A stretch of DNA of 6,386 bases from Nocardioidaceae bacterium (GCA_020438665.1 JAGQUE010000168.1:1-6386); one strand, 5' to 3'. Positions 1-6,192 are shown, numbered from the stretch's first letter. Numbers and translations are program-made. The notes: generated by a model not told the origin, from the letters alone.

Positions 1-83
1 GACACCCCGACGGAACCATCACCTTCCACCGACGATGCTGAGCGCCGTCGACCGGCGTCGGCGGCGCCTGGGAGGCTGGGACC

Positions 84-443
84 ATGGCCACCGTCGACGA
101 CGTGCGCGCCCTCGGGTCCGAGCTCGAGAGGTCCTATCAGGTCCATGTCCGCGGGCGGCTGAAGTTCCGGGTCGGGAAGCTGGTCTATGTGGCGTTCTCC
201 CTGGACGAGACCGAGATGGGCTTCGCGTTCCCCAAGCACGAGCGGGAGACCCTGGTGGCGAGTGACCCGGCGAGGTTCCTCATGCCCTCAGCAGGCGACC
301 TGAGGTTCCACTGGGTCGAGAGCCGACTGGCCGCGTTGGATCCCGGGGAGGCGCGTGAGCTCGTGGTCGACGCCTGGCGGATGGTGGTGCCTCAGAAGGT
401 GTCGCGGGCCTATGACCTGGCTCATCCGGAGGGCCCCGGTTAG
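84..443 (+). CDS. MmcQ/YjbR family protein
   Basis: A 119-residue single-domain protein of the MmcQ/YjbR family (the CyaY-like fold once annotated as DNA-binding). Seen in the sequence: the beta strands around residues 27-50, with RVGKLVYVAF then MGFAFP; a central DPARFLMP (61-68); and the family's C-terminal half with FHWVESRLAALD (75-86), then ELVVDAWRMVVPQK (92-105). Length matches the family's usual 110-130 residues. The ATG at 84 is preceded by GGGAGG at 70-75, eight bases upstream, which supports this start over an out-of-frame ATG at 35. It is probably cytoplasmic. The biochemical role of the family is unsettled, so no specific function is claimed. It stands alone on the plus strand, and its TAG overlaps the stop codon of the converging aldolase gene by four bases. 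The family assignment is secure; the function is not. Confidence 0.85.
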   Translation: MATVDDVRALGSELERSYQVHVRGRLKFRVGKLVYVAFSLDETEMGFAFPKHERETLVASDPARFLMPSAGDLRFHWVESRLAALDPGEARELVVDAWRMVVPQKVSRAYDLAHPEGPG

Positions 444-1198
444 TCGAAGAGCTGGGCCAGTCCCAGGCGGAGCGCCGTGACGTCGCTGTCGATGGCGACC
501 AGGTCGGCCTCCGGTGCCAGCTCGACCAAGGTGGGGTGCGCGGCATAGAAGCCGACGATCTTCCCGGCCTCGCGCGCCAGGAACATGACGTGGCGCAGCG
601 CATCGATGGTCTGTGGGGAGGACGGCGAGGGGAATCCCATCGACAACGACAGGTCATAGGGGCCCACGAAGACACCGTCGATGCCGGCGACGGCGAGGAT
701 GTCGACGACGTGCTCCAGCCCGTCGGCCGTCTCCACCATCGGCAGGAGCAAAGGGTCGGCCCCGCCGCTGACCACGCCGAGCGCGGACCGGGCGACGCCC
801 GCGCTCCGCTTGCCGCGGGGCGGGCTCAGGCACGCCGAGGCCAGTGCCCGTGCCTCATCGGCTGACTCGACCGCAGGCACGATCACGCCCTGGACCCCGG
901 CGTCCAGCACCCTGCCGATCGTCGCGGCGTCGTGGGAAGAGACCCGTGTCAGCAGCGGCAGGTCCGCCTTCTCGGCGACGCGCAGCAGGCCCGGGACGTC
1001 GCCGGGCTCGAGCACACCGTGCTGCAGGTCGACGCCCAGCCAGTCGGCCGAGGTCAGGACCGACACCTCCAGGCCATAAGCGTCGAGGAAGCTGAGCCAC
1101 AGTCCCCGTTTGCCCGAGGGTCGGCGTTGCGCGGCCGCGGCCCGAAGGTCGTCGGCGCAGTGCTGGACAGAGCCGACATCGGCGTCGCCATAGGCCAT
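440..1198 (-). CDS. HpcH/HpaI family aldolase (2-keto-3-deoxy acid / 4-hydroxy-2-oxo acid aldolase type)
   Basis: A 252-residue class II (divalent-metal) aldolase of the HpcH/HpaI family, which cleaves 2-oxo-4-hydroxy acids to pyruvate plus an aldehyde. Visible motifs: GLWLSF (32-37); VDLQHG (56-61) with the family's catalytic His at 60; TRV (84-86) with the pyruvate-binding Arg85; GVQGVIVPAVESADEA (101-116); PPRGKRSAG (126-134); VET with metal ligand Glu156; and GVFVGPYDLS (175-184) with metal ligand Asp182. The Glu of the classical D-x-E-H motif is Gln here, a variant I recall from other family members, so the enzyme is presumably active but the substrate is unknown. ATG at 1198 is preceded on the minus strand by AGGA with an eight-base gap. 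A 31-residue stretch before the first motif is normal. No catabolic neighbours are present to name a pathway. It converges with the MmcQ/YjbR gene. Confidence 0.88.
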   Translation of the reverse strand: MAYGDADVGSVQHCADDLRAAAAQRRPSGKRGLWLSFLDAYGLEVSVLTSADWLGVDLQHGVLEPGDVPGLLRVAEKADLPLLTRVSSHDAATIGRVLDAGVQGVIVPAVESADEARALASACLSPPRGKRSAGVARSALGVVSGGADPLLLPMVETADGLEHVVDILAVAGIDGVFVGPYDLSLSMGFPSPSSPQTIDALRHVMFLAREAGKIVGFYAAHPTLVELAPEADLVAIDSDVTALRLGLAQLFD

Positions 1199-1345
1199 GA
1201 GCCGAATCCTGGACCGCCTCGGGCGATGTCGGCGCGGGCGTTCCGCTGAGCAGGTCAGCCGATGCCGGAGTCGCTGCTGTCGGCAGCGTGGGCGGCGTTC
1301 ACTGATCGGTACGCCGCTGTTCGTTCGGGGTCATTCGAACTGCCC

Positions 1346-1374
1346 TCGCCATGGCCCCGGGGCGGTCCTAGGGT
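1346..1374 (+). promoter_or_regulatory. Predicted promoter of the nucleotidase gene
   Basis: A housekeeping-type actinobacterial promoter: -10 TAGGGT at 1369-1374 and a weak -35 TCGCCA (four of six matches to TTGACA) at 1346-1351, with a 17-base spacer. Transcription would start near 1381, giving a leader of about 47 bases with a strong ribosome-binding site, AAGGAG at 1413-1418, nine bases before the ATG at 1428. The -10 and spacing are good; the -35 is only fair. This is inferred from consensus, not measured. Confidence 0.5.
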
Positions 1375-1377
1375 GCC

Positions 1378-1391
1378 AAGAGCCCGCTCTT
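1378..1391. promoter_or_regulatory. Operator-like inverted repeat at the nucleotidase transcription start
   Basis: A perfect inverted repeat AAGAGC-CC-GCTCTT (six-base arms, two-base centre) begins three bases after the predicted -10 box and spans the predicted +1. A two-base loop is too tight for a stable RNA hairpin, so a binding site for a dimeric repressor on the DNA is the likelier reading. The regulator is unknown. The adjoining intergenic DNA also holds two short GC hairpins, at 1272-1288 (six-base arms) and 1292-1317 (seven-base arms), nearer the aldolase start and without an obvious role. Confidence 0.35.
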
Positions 1392-1427
1392 TACTTTTCG
1401 GGTCCTCATGTGAAGGAGTGAGTCGAG

Positions 1428-3224
1428 ATGCACACCCGCAAGGCCCTGCTCGCCGCGGCGGCGATCGTCGCTGTGACGTTCGGGGCGACAACCCCACCCG
1501 CGTCGGCCGGCCGACACCCCCACCCCGTGCGCACCACCCAGCTGACGCTGCTGGCGACGACCGACGTGCACGGCAACATCAACAACTGGGACTACTTCCG
1601 CAACGCCCCCTACACCGAGCGCACCGGCGACACCAAGGGGCTGGCGAGCGTGGCGTCGATCGTCGACACCGTGCGCGCGGACAAGGGCGCCCGCAAGGTC
1701 GTCGTGGTCGACAACGGCGACTTCCTCCAAGGCACCCCCCTCGACTACTACTACGCCGTTCAGGAGCCGGTGACCGAGACCGGCGTCGATCACCCGATGG
1801 CGGTGGCCTACAACACCATCGGCTATGACGCCCAGGTCGTGGGCAACCACGAGTTCAACTACGGGCTGCCGCTGCTCGGTGCCTATGTCAAGGACGCCGA
1901 CTTCCCCGTGCTCGGGGCCAACGTCATCAGCGAGCGGACCGGACGGCCGGCGCTGCGGCCCTACACCATGATCAGCCGCAAGGTGGCCGGTGGACCGCCG
2001 GTCACCATCGGGGTGGTCGGCGTGACCACTCCCGGCTCCCAGATCTGGGACAAGGCCAACGTCGAGGGCAAGGTGCGCTTCGATGACATGGTCGACAGTG
2101 CCGCGAAGTGGGTGCGCGTCGTACGCGCACGCGGCGCCGACGTCGTGGTCGTGCTCGCCCACAGTGGCGTGGGCGGCGGCTCGTCCTATGGCGGCGACCT
2201 GCCGGCGGAGAACCCCGCCGACATCATCGCGGCTCAGGTCCCCGGCATCGATGTCGTCGTCGTCGGGCACACGCACCTCGACGTTCCCGAGCAGTGGGTC
2301 ACCAACGAGGTGACCGGCAAGCAGGTGCTGCTGACCCAGCCGAAGTTCTGGGGCCAGACGGTCTCCGAGGTGGACCTCACGCTGACCCGGACCGGCGGCC
2401 GAGGCCGCGCCGACTGGACGGTGTCGACGATGGCGACGACGGCGCTGCGGTCCAAGGACTACATCGAGGACGCCACGCTGACCTCGGCTCTCGAGCCCTA
2501 CCATCAGGCGACGCTCGACTATGTCAATCAGGTGGTCGCCCAGTCGGTCGTCGAGCTCCCGGCGACGGAGTCCCGCTATCGCGACACCGCGATCATGGAC
2601 TTCATCCAGCAGGTGCAGACCGAGACGGTCCAGTCGGCCCTGGCCGGGACGGCCTATGCCGATACCCCGGTCCTGTCCATCGCGGCGCCGTTCTCACGGA
2701 CCGCGGTCTTCCCTCAAGGCGACGTGACCATCCGTGACATCGCGGGGCTCTACATCTATGACAACACCCTGCAGGCGAGACTGCTGACCGGCCAGCAGGT
2801 GAAGGACTACCTGGAATACTCCGCGAAGTACTTCGAGCAGGTCGCACCGGGCGGCACCTTCGACCCGGCGACCATGACCAACGCGCCGGCCGGGGCCACC
2901 CCCGACTACAACTACGACATCATGTCGGGCGTCGACTACGAGATCGACCTGAGCCAGCCGGTCGGCTCGCGCATCGTCAACCTGACGATGCCGGACGGCA
3001 CCCCGGTGGCGATGACCGACAGCTTCGTCGTGGCGGTCAACAACTACCGGGCCAGCGGGGGCGGCAACTTCCCCGGCATCGCGACCGCACCGGTGGTCTA
3101 CAACGACCTCGTCGAGATCCGTCAGGTCCTCATCGACTGGGCGCTGGCGCGCGGCGTCATCGACCCCGCCGACTTCTTCGTCCCCAACTGGAGGCTGACG
3201 ATCGCGGGCGAGCCCGCGGTCTGA
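1428..3224 (+). CDS. cpdB: Secreted 2',3'-cyclic-nucleotide 2'-phosphodiesterase/3'-nucleotidase, CpdB type
   Basis: A 598-residue exported metallophosphoesterase that should hydrolyse 2',3'-cyclic nucleotides and 3'-nucleotides from RNA breakdown, releasing nucleoside and phosphate. Residues 1-27 are a Sec signal peptide ending ASA|G, with no lipobox. The N-terminal metallophosphatase domain (about 38-330) has all five blocks: TTDVHGN (Asp46, His48), DNGDF (Asp98), GNHEFNYG (Asn140, His141), LAHSG (His245) and GHTHLD (His281, His283). The C-terminal 5'-nucleotidase domain (about 370-560) has APFSR (420-424), the DIAGLYIYDNTLQ block (437-449), YDIMSGVDYEIDLSQP (496-511) and NNYRASGGGNFPG (538-550), where the substrate base is normally stacked. 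The run from NWDYF to HPMAVAYNTIGYDAQVVGNHE, the WDKAN block and the C-terminal blocks match CpdB rather than UshA as I recall these families. It is slightly shorter than the E. coli enzyme (about 647) and has no cell-wall sorting motif. AAGGAG precedes the ATG. Monocistronic; exact substrate is inferred. Confidence 0.9.
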   Translation: MHTRKALLAAAAIVAVTFGATTPPASAGRHPHPVRTTQLTLLATTDVHGNINNWDYFRNAPYTERTGDTKGLASVASIVDTVRADKGARKVVVVDNGDFLQGTPLDYYYAVQEPVTETGVDHPMAVAYNTIGYDAQVVGNHEFNYGLPLLGAYVKDADFPVLGANVISERTGRPALRPYTMISRKVAGGPPVTIGVVGVTTPGSQIWDKANVEGKVRFDDMVDSAAKWVRVVRARGADVVVVLAHSGVGGGSSYGGDLPAENPADIIAAQVPGIDVVVVGHTHLDVPEQWVTNEVTGKQVLLTQPKFWGQTVSEVDLTLTRTGGRGRADWTVSTMATTALRSKDYIEDATLTSALEPYHQATLDYVNQVVAQSVVELPATESRYRDTAIMDFIQQVQTETVQSALAGTAYADTPVLSIAAPFSRTAVFPQGDVTIRDIAGLYIYDNTLQARLLTGQQVKDYLEYSAKYFEQVAPGGTFDPATMTNAPAGATPDYNYDIMSGVDYEIDLSQPVGSRIVNLTMPDGTPVAMTDSFVVAVNNYRASGGGNFPGIATAPVVYNDLVEIRQVLIDWALARGVIDPADFFVPNWRLTIAGEPAV

Positions 3225-3237
3225 GGCCGAGTCACCG

Positions 3238-3282
3238 GCGCCGGCCGGCGTCGCCGCCCGTCGTGGCGCGGCCGGCCGGCGC
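3238..3282. terminator. Strong GC hairpin between convergent genes, likely bidirectional terminator
   Basis: A perfect twelve-base inverted repeat, GCGCCGGCCGGC (3238-3249) and its complement (3271-3282), encloses a 21-base loop that can itself form a four-base stem (CGCC 3252-3255 with GGCG 3265-3268). It lies 13 bases past the nucleotidase stop and 15 bases past the chemoreceptor stop on the other strand. Neither side has a T-tract, which is usual for actinobacterial hairpins. Position and stability suggest it ends or protects transcripts arriving from both directions. Confidence 0.65.
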
Positions 3283-3297
3283 TCGACAGCACCAGGA

Positions 3298-4878
3298 TCA
3301 GCCATGGAAGGCCGCGGCCACCGTGCGCAGGCGGGCCGCCGTGTCGGAGATCTCGTGGGCCTCGTCGCGGATGACCTGGAGCTCGCGGCTGGTCTCCTCG
3401 GTGGCCACCGTGACCTCGTCGAGGTTGGCCACCATCGAGGCGGCGGCACCGGCGACGGATGCGGCACTGCGGGCCATGACCGAGGTGGTGGCGGTCTGCT
3501 CCTCGACCGCCCCGGCCACGGTGACCTGGTAGTCGTTGATCTGCCCGATGAGCTCGCCGATGACCCCGATCTCCTCGGCCGCCTTCATCACGGCGGCCTG
3601 GATCGACTCGACCCGTTCCACCACCTGGCTGGTCGCCGAGGCCGTCTCGTGGGCGAGGTCCTTGACCTCGTTGGCCACCACGGCGAACCCCTTGCCGGCC
3701 TCGCCGGCGCGGGCGGCCTCGATGGTCGCGTTGAGCGCGAGCAGGTTGGTCTGCTCGGCGATCCCGGTGATCATCTTGACGACGTGACCGATCTCGCGGG
3801 AGGACTCGCCGAGTGCCGCGACCGTCACGTTGGTGAGGTCGGCCGCGGTGACGGCCTCGGCCGCCATCCCGGCGACCTTGCCGGCGTTCTGGGAGATCTC
3901 GGTGATCGAGGATCCCATCTCCTCGGCCCCGGAAGCGACCATCTCGATGCCGCTGTCGACCTCGTGGGCGGCAGCGGTGACCTGGGCGGCGAGCTGTTGG
4001 GTGGACGCGGCGGTCACGGTGATCTGGTCGCTGCTGCCGACGAGCTTGACGACGGTGCCGTCGAGCTGGTCCACGGCGGCCGTGACCTCGCGGATCACGG
4101 CAGTGGAGCGGTCCAGGGTTGTGTTGAGGGCGGCGGCGAGGCGGTCGAGCTCGGTCTTGCCCTTGCCGGTGTCGAGCCGGGTGGCGACGTCACCACTCTC
4201 GAGGACGCGGGTGGCGGCGTCGAGGGGCTGCTTGATACTCCGGCCGACCACCCACGCCAGCAGCCCGAAGACGACGAGGACGGCGATGGCGATCCCACCC
4301 ATGACCTGGAAGGCGGCCCACTCGACGGCACGGACCTCGTCGAGGTAGTTGACCGAGCCGATGACCCAGCCCCACGGCTCGTAGCCGGCGACATAGGCGG
4401 CCGTCGAGGTCGCGTCGCTCTCACCGGGTTTCGGCCAGGCATAGCTGACGAAGCCGGAGCCGTCCCGGCCCGCCGTCTCGACCATGTCGGCGAACGGCGT
4501 GTGGCCGTCGGCATCGGTGCGGCCCGCCAGCGGTTGACCCTCGAGTGACGAGTCTGCCGGATCGAGCAGCATGGTGCCGCTGGTGTCGAGGACGAACACC
4601 GAGCGACCGTCCTGGGTGCGTGCCGCCTGGAGGTCGGCGATCGCGGCAGCCTGGGCCTCGCCGCGCGTCATGGTGCCGTCATCGACGGCCGCGCCATAGC
4701 GCTCGACGAGGCCGTGAGCCATCTCGACCACGCCCCGGGTGGCCTGCTGGCGTTGCGTCATGACGCCGTTGGCCTCGTGCACGGCGGCGAACACGGCGGC
4801 ACCGCTGAGGGCGAACGTTGTCAGCACCAGGAGCGCGACCAGGCGCGCCTGGATGGTGAGCGTCGAGATTCTGCGCAT
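3298..4878 (-). CDS. Methyl-accepting chemotaxis protein with single Cache sensor, HAMP and MCP signalling domain
   Basis: A complete 526-residue transmembrane chemoreceptor. In order: membrane segment (about 11-33); an extracellular single-Cache domain (about 38-180) with SVFVLDTSGTMLLDP (93-107), SYAWPKPGE (145-153) and EPWGWVIGSVNYLDE (167-181); a second membrane segment (about 187-211); a HAMP domain (about 212-265) with the conserved Pro218; then a long coiled-coil signalling domain (about 270-500). The hairpin tip that binds CheW and CheA is intact: EQTNLLALNATIEAARAGE (375-393), then GKGFAVVANEV. It should report an outside small molecule to the flagellar CheA-CheY pathway. No C-terminal receptor-methylase pentapeptide is present and no che or fla genes are in the window, so it is an orphan receptor. 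Several usually conserved Cache pocket positions differ. The ATG at 4878 has GAGGGGG at 4884-4890, five bases upstream on the minus strand. The family call is certain; the ligand is unknown. Confidence 0.95.
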   Translation of the reverse strand: MRRISTLTIQARLVALLVLTTFALSGAAVFAAVHEANGVMTQRQQATRGVVEMAHGLVERYGAAVDDGTMTRGEAQAAAIADLQAARTQDGRSVFVLDTSGTMLLDPADSSLEGQPLAGRTDADGHTPFADMVETAGRDGSGFVSYAWPKPGESDATSTAAYVAGYEPWGWVIGSVNYLDEVRAVEWAAFQVMGGIAIAVLVVFGLLAWVVGRSIKQPLDAATRVLESGDVATRLDTGKGKTELDRLAAALNTTLDRSTAVIREVTAAVDQLDGTVVKLVGSSDQITVTAASTQQLAAQVTAAAHEVDSGIEMVASGAEEMGSSITEISQNAGKVAGMAAEAVTAADLTNVTVAALGESSREIGHVVKMITGIAEQTNLLALNATIEAARAGEAGKGFAVVANEVKDLAHETASATSQVVERVESIQAAVMKAAEEIGVIGELIGQINDYQVTVAGAVEEQTATTSVMARSAASVAGAAASMVANLDEVTVATEETSRELQVIRDEAHEISDTAARLRTVAAAFHG

Positions 4879-4911
4879 GCGTGCCCCCTCGGCCCCGAAG
4901 CCGTCAGGATC

Positions 4912-4940
4912 ACTATCGGCGCTGTGTGGGCGGTTGTGAG
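4912..4940 (-). promoter_or_regulatory. Possible chemoreceptor promoter
   Basis: Reading the minus strand, GATAGT (4912-4917) could be a -10 box and CTCACA (4935-4940) a -35 box, 17 bases apart, each matching four of six consensus bases. The start would be near 4905, about 27 bases before the ATG. This is the best candidate I found in the 125-base gap between the chemoreceptor and the secreted-protein gene, but both boxes are weak. A motility sigma factor promoter is also possible. Confidence 0.3.
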
Positions 4941-4961
4941 GGATAGCGCCCGACGAGGCTG

Positions 4962-4993
4962 CGAGGGCGCGCCCTCGACACCGGTCAGCGGTG
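4962..4993 (-). terminator. 16-bp palindrome plus small hairpin after the secreted-protein gene
   Basis: On the minus strand, after the TGA of the secreted-protein gene, come two adjacent structures: a five-base stem with a five-base loop (4979-4993), then a perfect 16-base palindrome CGAGGGCGCGCCCTCG (4962-4977). In RNA the palindrome folds as a six-base stem with a four-base loop. It sits 26 bases past the stop and upstream of the putative chemoreceptor promoter, so a terminator separating the two genes is the simplest reading; an operator for the chemoreceptor is the alternative. No T-tract follows. Confidence 0.45.
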
Positions 4994-5003
4994 CTGCGAC
5001 GGG

Positions 5004-5624
5004 TCAGGAACGGGGAGCCCGGTGCACCCGAGGACCGAAGACGCCGGCGGGCCCCGGCAGCGAGTCGCTCTCCCAGGTGTCGGCACCGTCGACCATGGAG
5101 GCCGAGAGCATCATCGCCCGGACCCAGCGGGGTGAGCCGAGGCAGTGCGCCGGGACGCTCAGCCGGACGAGGTCACGGCGATAGTCCACGACATGGTCGA
5201 CCGCACAGCGGTCGGTGGCGAGGTCGCCATAGAGCCGCGCGGTGCCGCGCCAGTGGCCGTCACGCACCCAGACGACGGCGTTCGTATAGAGGAAGCGGAC
5301 CCGATCGGCGTGCCTGAGCGTGACGCTGAAGCCGAAGGTCTCCCGGCTGTGGTCGAGCTCGGCGAGATGGGCGACGATCACCACCTGGTCATGCCGATAG
5401 CTGACGCGTGCCCCGGTCAGGTCGCCGAAGGCCACGTCCGTGGCCCAGGACACCTCGCTGGCGTCGGTGGCGTCGACATGGACGACATCGCCGTCCCAGT
5501 CCGGGCCCCGCCAGGTCTCCGCAGAGGACGCGGCTGGAGTCCCCAGCCCGAGGACGACGGCCAGGAGGGCAGCAGACAGGGCGGATCGCCGTACTCGACC
5601 CACCGCCCGAGATGCGTGAGTCAC
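5004..5624 (-). CDS. Secreted protein of unknown function
   Basis: A 206-residue exported protein when started at the GTG at 5622-5624. Residues 1-35 form a Sec signal peptide: an Arg-rich start with RR, an Ala/Leu core, and cleavage at ASSA|E. The mature part of about 170 residues is rich in alternating hydrophobic/charged stretches that suggest a beta-sandwich, with no membrane segment. It has two cysteines (140 and 161) likely to form a disulfide. The block around the second one, VPAHCLGSPRWVRAMM (157-172), resembles a C-terminal signature I recall from uncharacterised actinobacterial secreted proteins; I cannot name a function. The start is uncertain: no good ribosome-binding site precedes this GTG, and another in-frame GTG lies at 5601-5603. 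The frame stays open further upstream to 5834, but that part runs into the divergent gene and looks non-coding. It shares a strand with the chemoreceptor but is separated by a likely terminator. Confidence 0.75.
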   Translation of the reverse strand: MTHASRAVGRVRRSALSAALLAVVLGLGTPAASSAETWRGPDWDGDVVHVDATDASEVSWATDVAFGDLTGARVSYRHDQVVIVAHLAELDHSRETFGFSVTLRHADRVRFLYTNAVVWVRDGHWRGTARLYGDLATDRCAVDHVVDYRRDLVRLSVPAHCLGSPRWVRAMMLSASMVDGADTWESDSLPGPAGVFGPRVHRAPRS

Positions 5625-5659
5625 CCTGACAGCACAGCACAGATCGGTGACGCATCCGT

Positions 5660-5687
5660 AGGGAACGGCCGCTTCTTTGCCGTCCCT
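5660..5687 (-). other. Bulged stem-loop in the divergent intergenic region
   Basis: Nine base pairs can form between 5660-5669 and 5679-5687 (AGGGAACGGC against GCCGTCCCT) with one bulged A at 5664 and a nine-base AT-richer loop. It lies 35 bases upstream of the GTG start of the secreted-protein gene, so on the minus strand it could be a leader structure if transcription starts further upstream. No T-tract follows on either strand. The loop and one arm contain CTTCTTTG, also found at the ArsR promoter. Confidence 0.3.
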
Positions 5688-5758
5688 CGGGGGCTGGTCG
5701 ATGGCGTCGCCGGGCTGCTGTGTCCCGCGCGGATGATCGGTGTGCCAGTCTGACCCGC

Positions 5759-6157
5759 ATGACCGGAGTGGAGCTGGGGCTCGAGCGTTGGCATGCCGCG
5801 GTCGCGGCGCAGGACCCGAGCGGGTTGCCCGCAATCATCACCGATGACGCCGTGTTCCACTCCCCCGCGGTGCATGCGCCGCAGCCCGGTCGCGACGCGG
5901 TGGTCGCCTATCTCACGGCGGCGTTGCGGGTGTTGGGGCCGCACTTCCGTTATGAGCGGTCCTGGCGCAACGAGAGCTCGGTCGTCCTGGAGTTCGTCAC
6001 CCGTCTGGACGACCGCGAGGTCCACGGCGTCGACATCATCGAGTTCACCGAGGACGGACTGATCCGCGACTTCACCGTGCTGGTCCGACCCCACTCGGCG
6101 CTGACGAAGGTCATCGAGCACATGAGCGCGGAGCTGGCGCGGATGCTGGGCCGCTGA
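5759..6157 (+). CDS. SnoaL-like / NTF2-like family protein
   Basis: A 132-residue cytoplasmic protein with the cone-shaped alpha+beta fold of the SnoaL/nuclear transport factor 2 superfamily, whose members are small-molecule isomerases, cyclases, hydrolases or simply ligand binders. Seen: the N-terminal helix ERWHAAVAAQD (9-19), LPAIITDDAVFHSP (23-36), GRDAVVAYL (44-52), then beta strands VVLEFVTRLD (75-84), VHGVDIIEFTEDG (88-100) and IRDFTVLVRP (102-111), which is the family's usual closing block. Length is typical. The ATG at 5759 is chosen because the family begins with this helix; a GTG at 5720 would add 13 residues of no family character. There is no Shine-Dalgarno; CAGTCT at 5746-5751, seven bases before the ATG, could be a -10 box for a leaderless message, but no matching -35 is evident. 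The substrate is unknown. It is followed at once by a terminator hairpin. Confidence 0.82.
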   Translation: MTGVELGLERWHAAVAAQDPSGLPAIITDDAVFHSPAVHAPQPGRDAVVAYLTAALRVLGPHFRYERSWRNESSVVLEFVTRLDDREVHGVDIIEFTEDGLIRDFTVLVRPHSALTKVIEHMSAELARMLGR

Positions 6158-6160
6158 GCA

Positions 6161-6180
6161 GTCGGCCTGGCTCGGCCGAC
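6161..6180 (+). terminator. Terminator hairpin after the SnoaL-like gene
   Basis: A perfect seven-base stem, GTCGGCC (6161-6167) with GGCCGAC (6174-6180), and a six-base loop, starts three bases past the TGA. No T-tract follows, as is common in this group. It separates the SnoaL-like gene from the regulator promoter immediately downstream. Confidence 0.6.
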
Positions 6181-6192
6181 CGACGCAGATTA

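Noticed and set aside
3..41. Possible C-terminal tail of an upstream gene (HPDGTITFHRRC then TGA)
   Set aside because: Only twelve residues are visible and two other frames are also open there; the fragment is too short to assign or to call coding.
1019..1031. Gln instead of Glu in the D-x-E-H motif of the aldolase as a sign of lost activity
   Set aside because: D-L-Q-H or D-M-Q-H variants are known to me in other HpcH/HpaI family members, and the catalytic His, Arg and metal ligands are all kept.
1262..1828. Plus-strand open frame starting in the aldolase/nucleotidase gap
   Set aside because: The first 50 codons look vaguely protein-like, but it continues out of frame through the nucleotidase as an Arg-rich string and has no ribosome-binding site.
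1368..2504. Minus-strand open frame (378 codons) antisense to the nucleotidase
   Set aside because: Repetitive Val/Gly/Asp/His/Arg composition and no domain; the plus strand has a complete signal peptide and all metallophosphatase motifs.
3304..4548. Long plus-strand open frame (414 codons) antisense to the chemoreceptor
   Set aside because: Its translation is a Gly/Asp/Leu-rich low-complexity string with no family features, the usual by-product of GC-rich codon use opposite a real gene; the minus strand encodes a full chemoreceptor.
1428..4878. A functional pair of secreted nucleotidase and chemoreceptor sensing its products
   Set aside because: The genes converge on a strong terminator and share no promoter; adjacency alone does not support a link, and the receptor pocket gives no hint of a nucleotide or phosphate ligand.
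5625..5834. N-terminal extension of the secreted protein up to a TTG at 5834
   Set aside because: It would place about 70 Arg/Pro-rich residues before a complete signal peptide and overlap the start of the divergent SnoaL-like gene.
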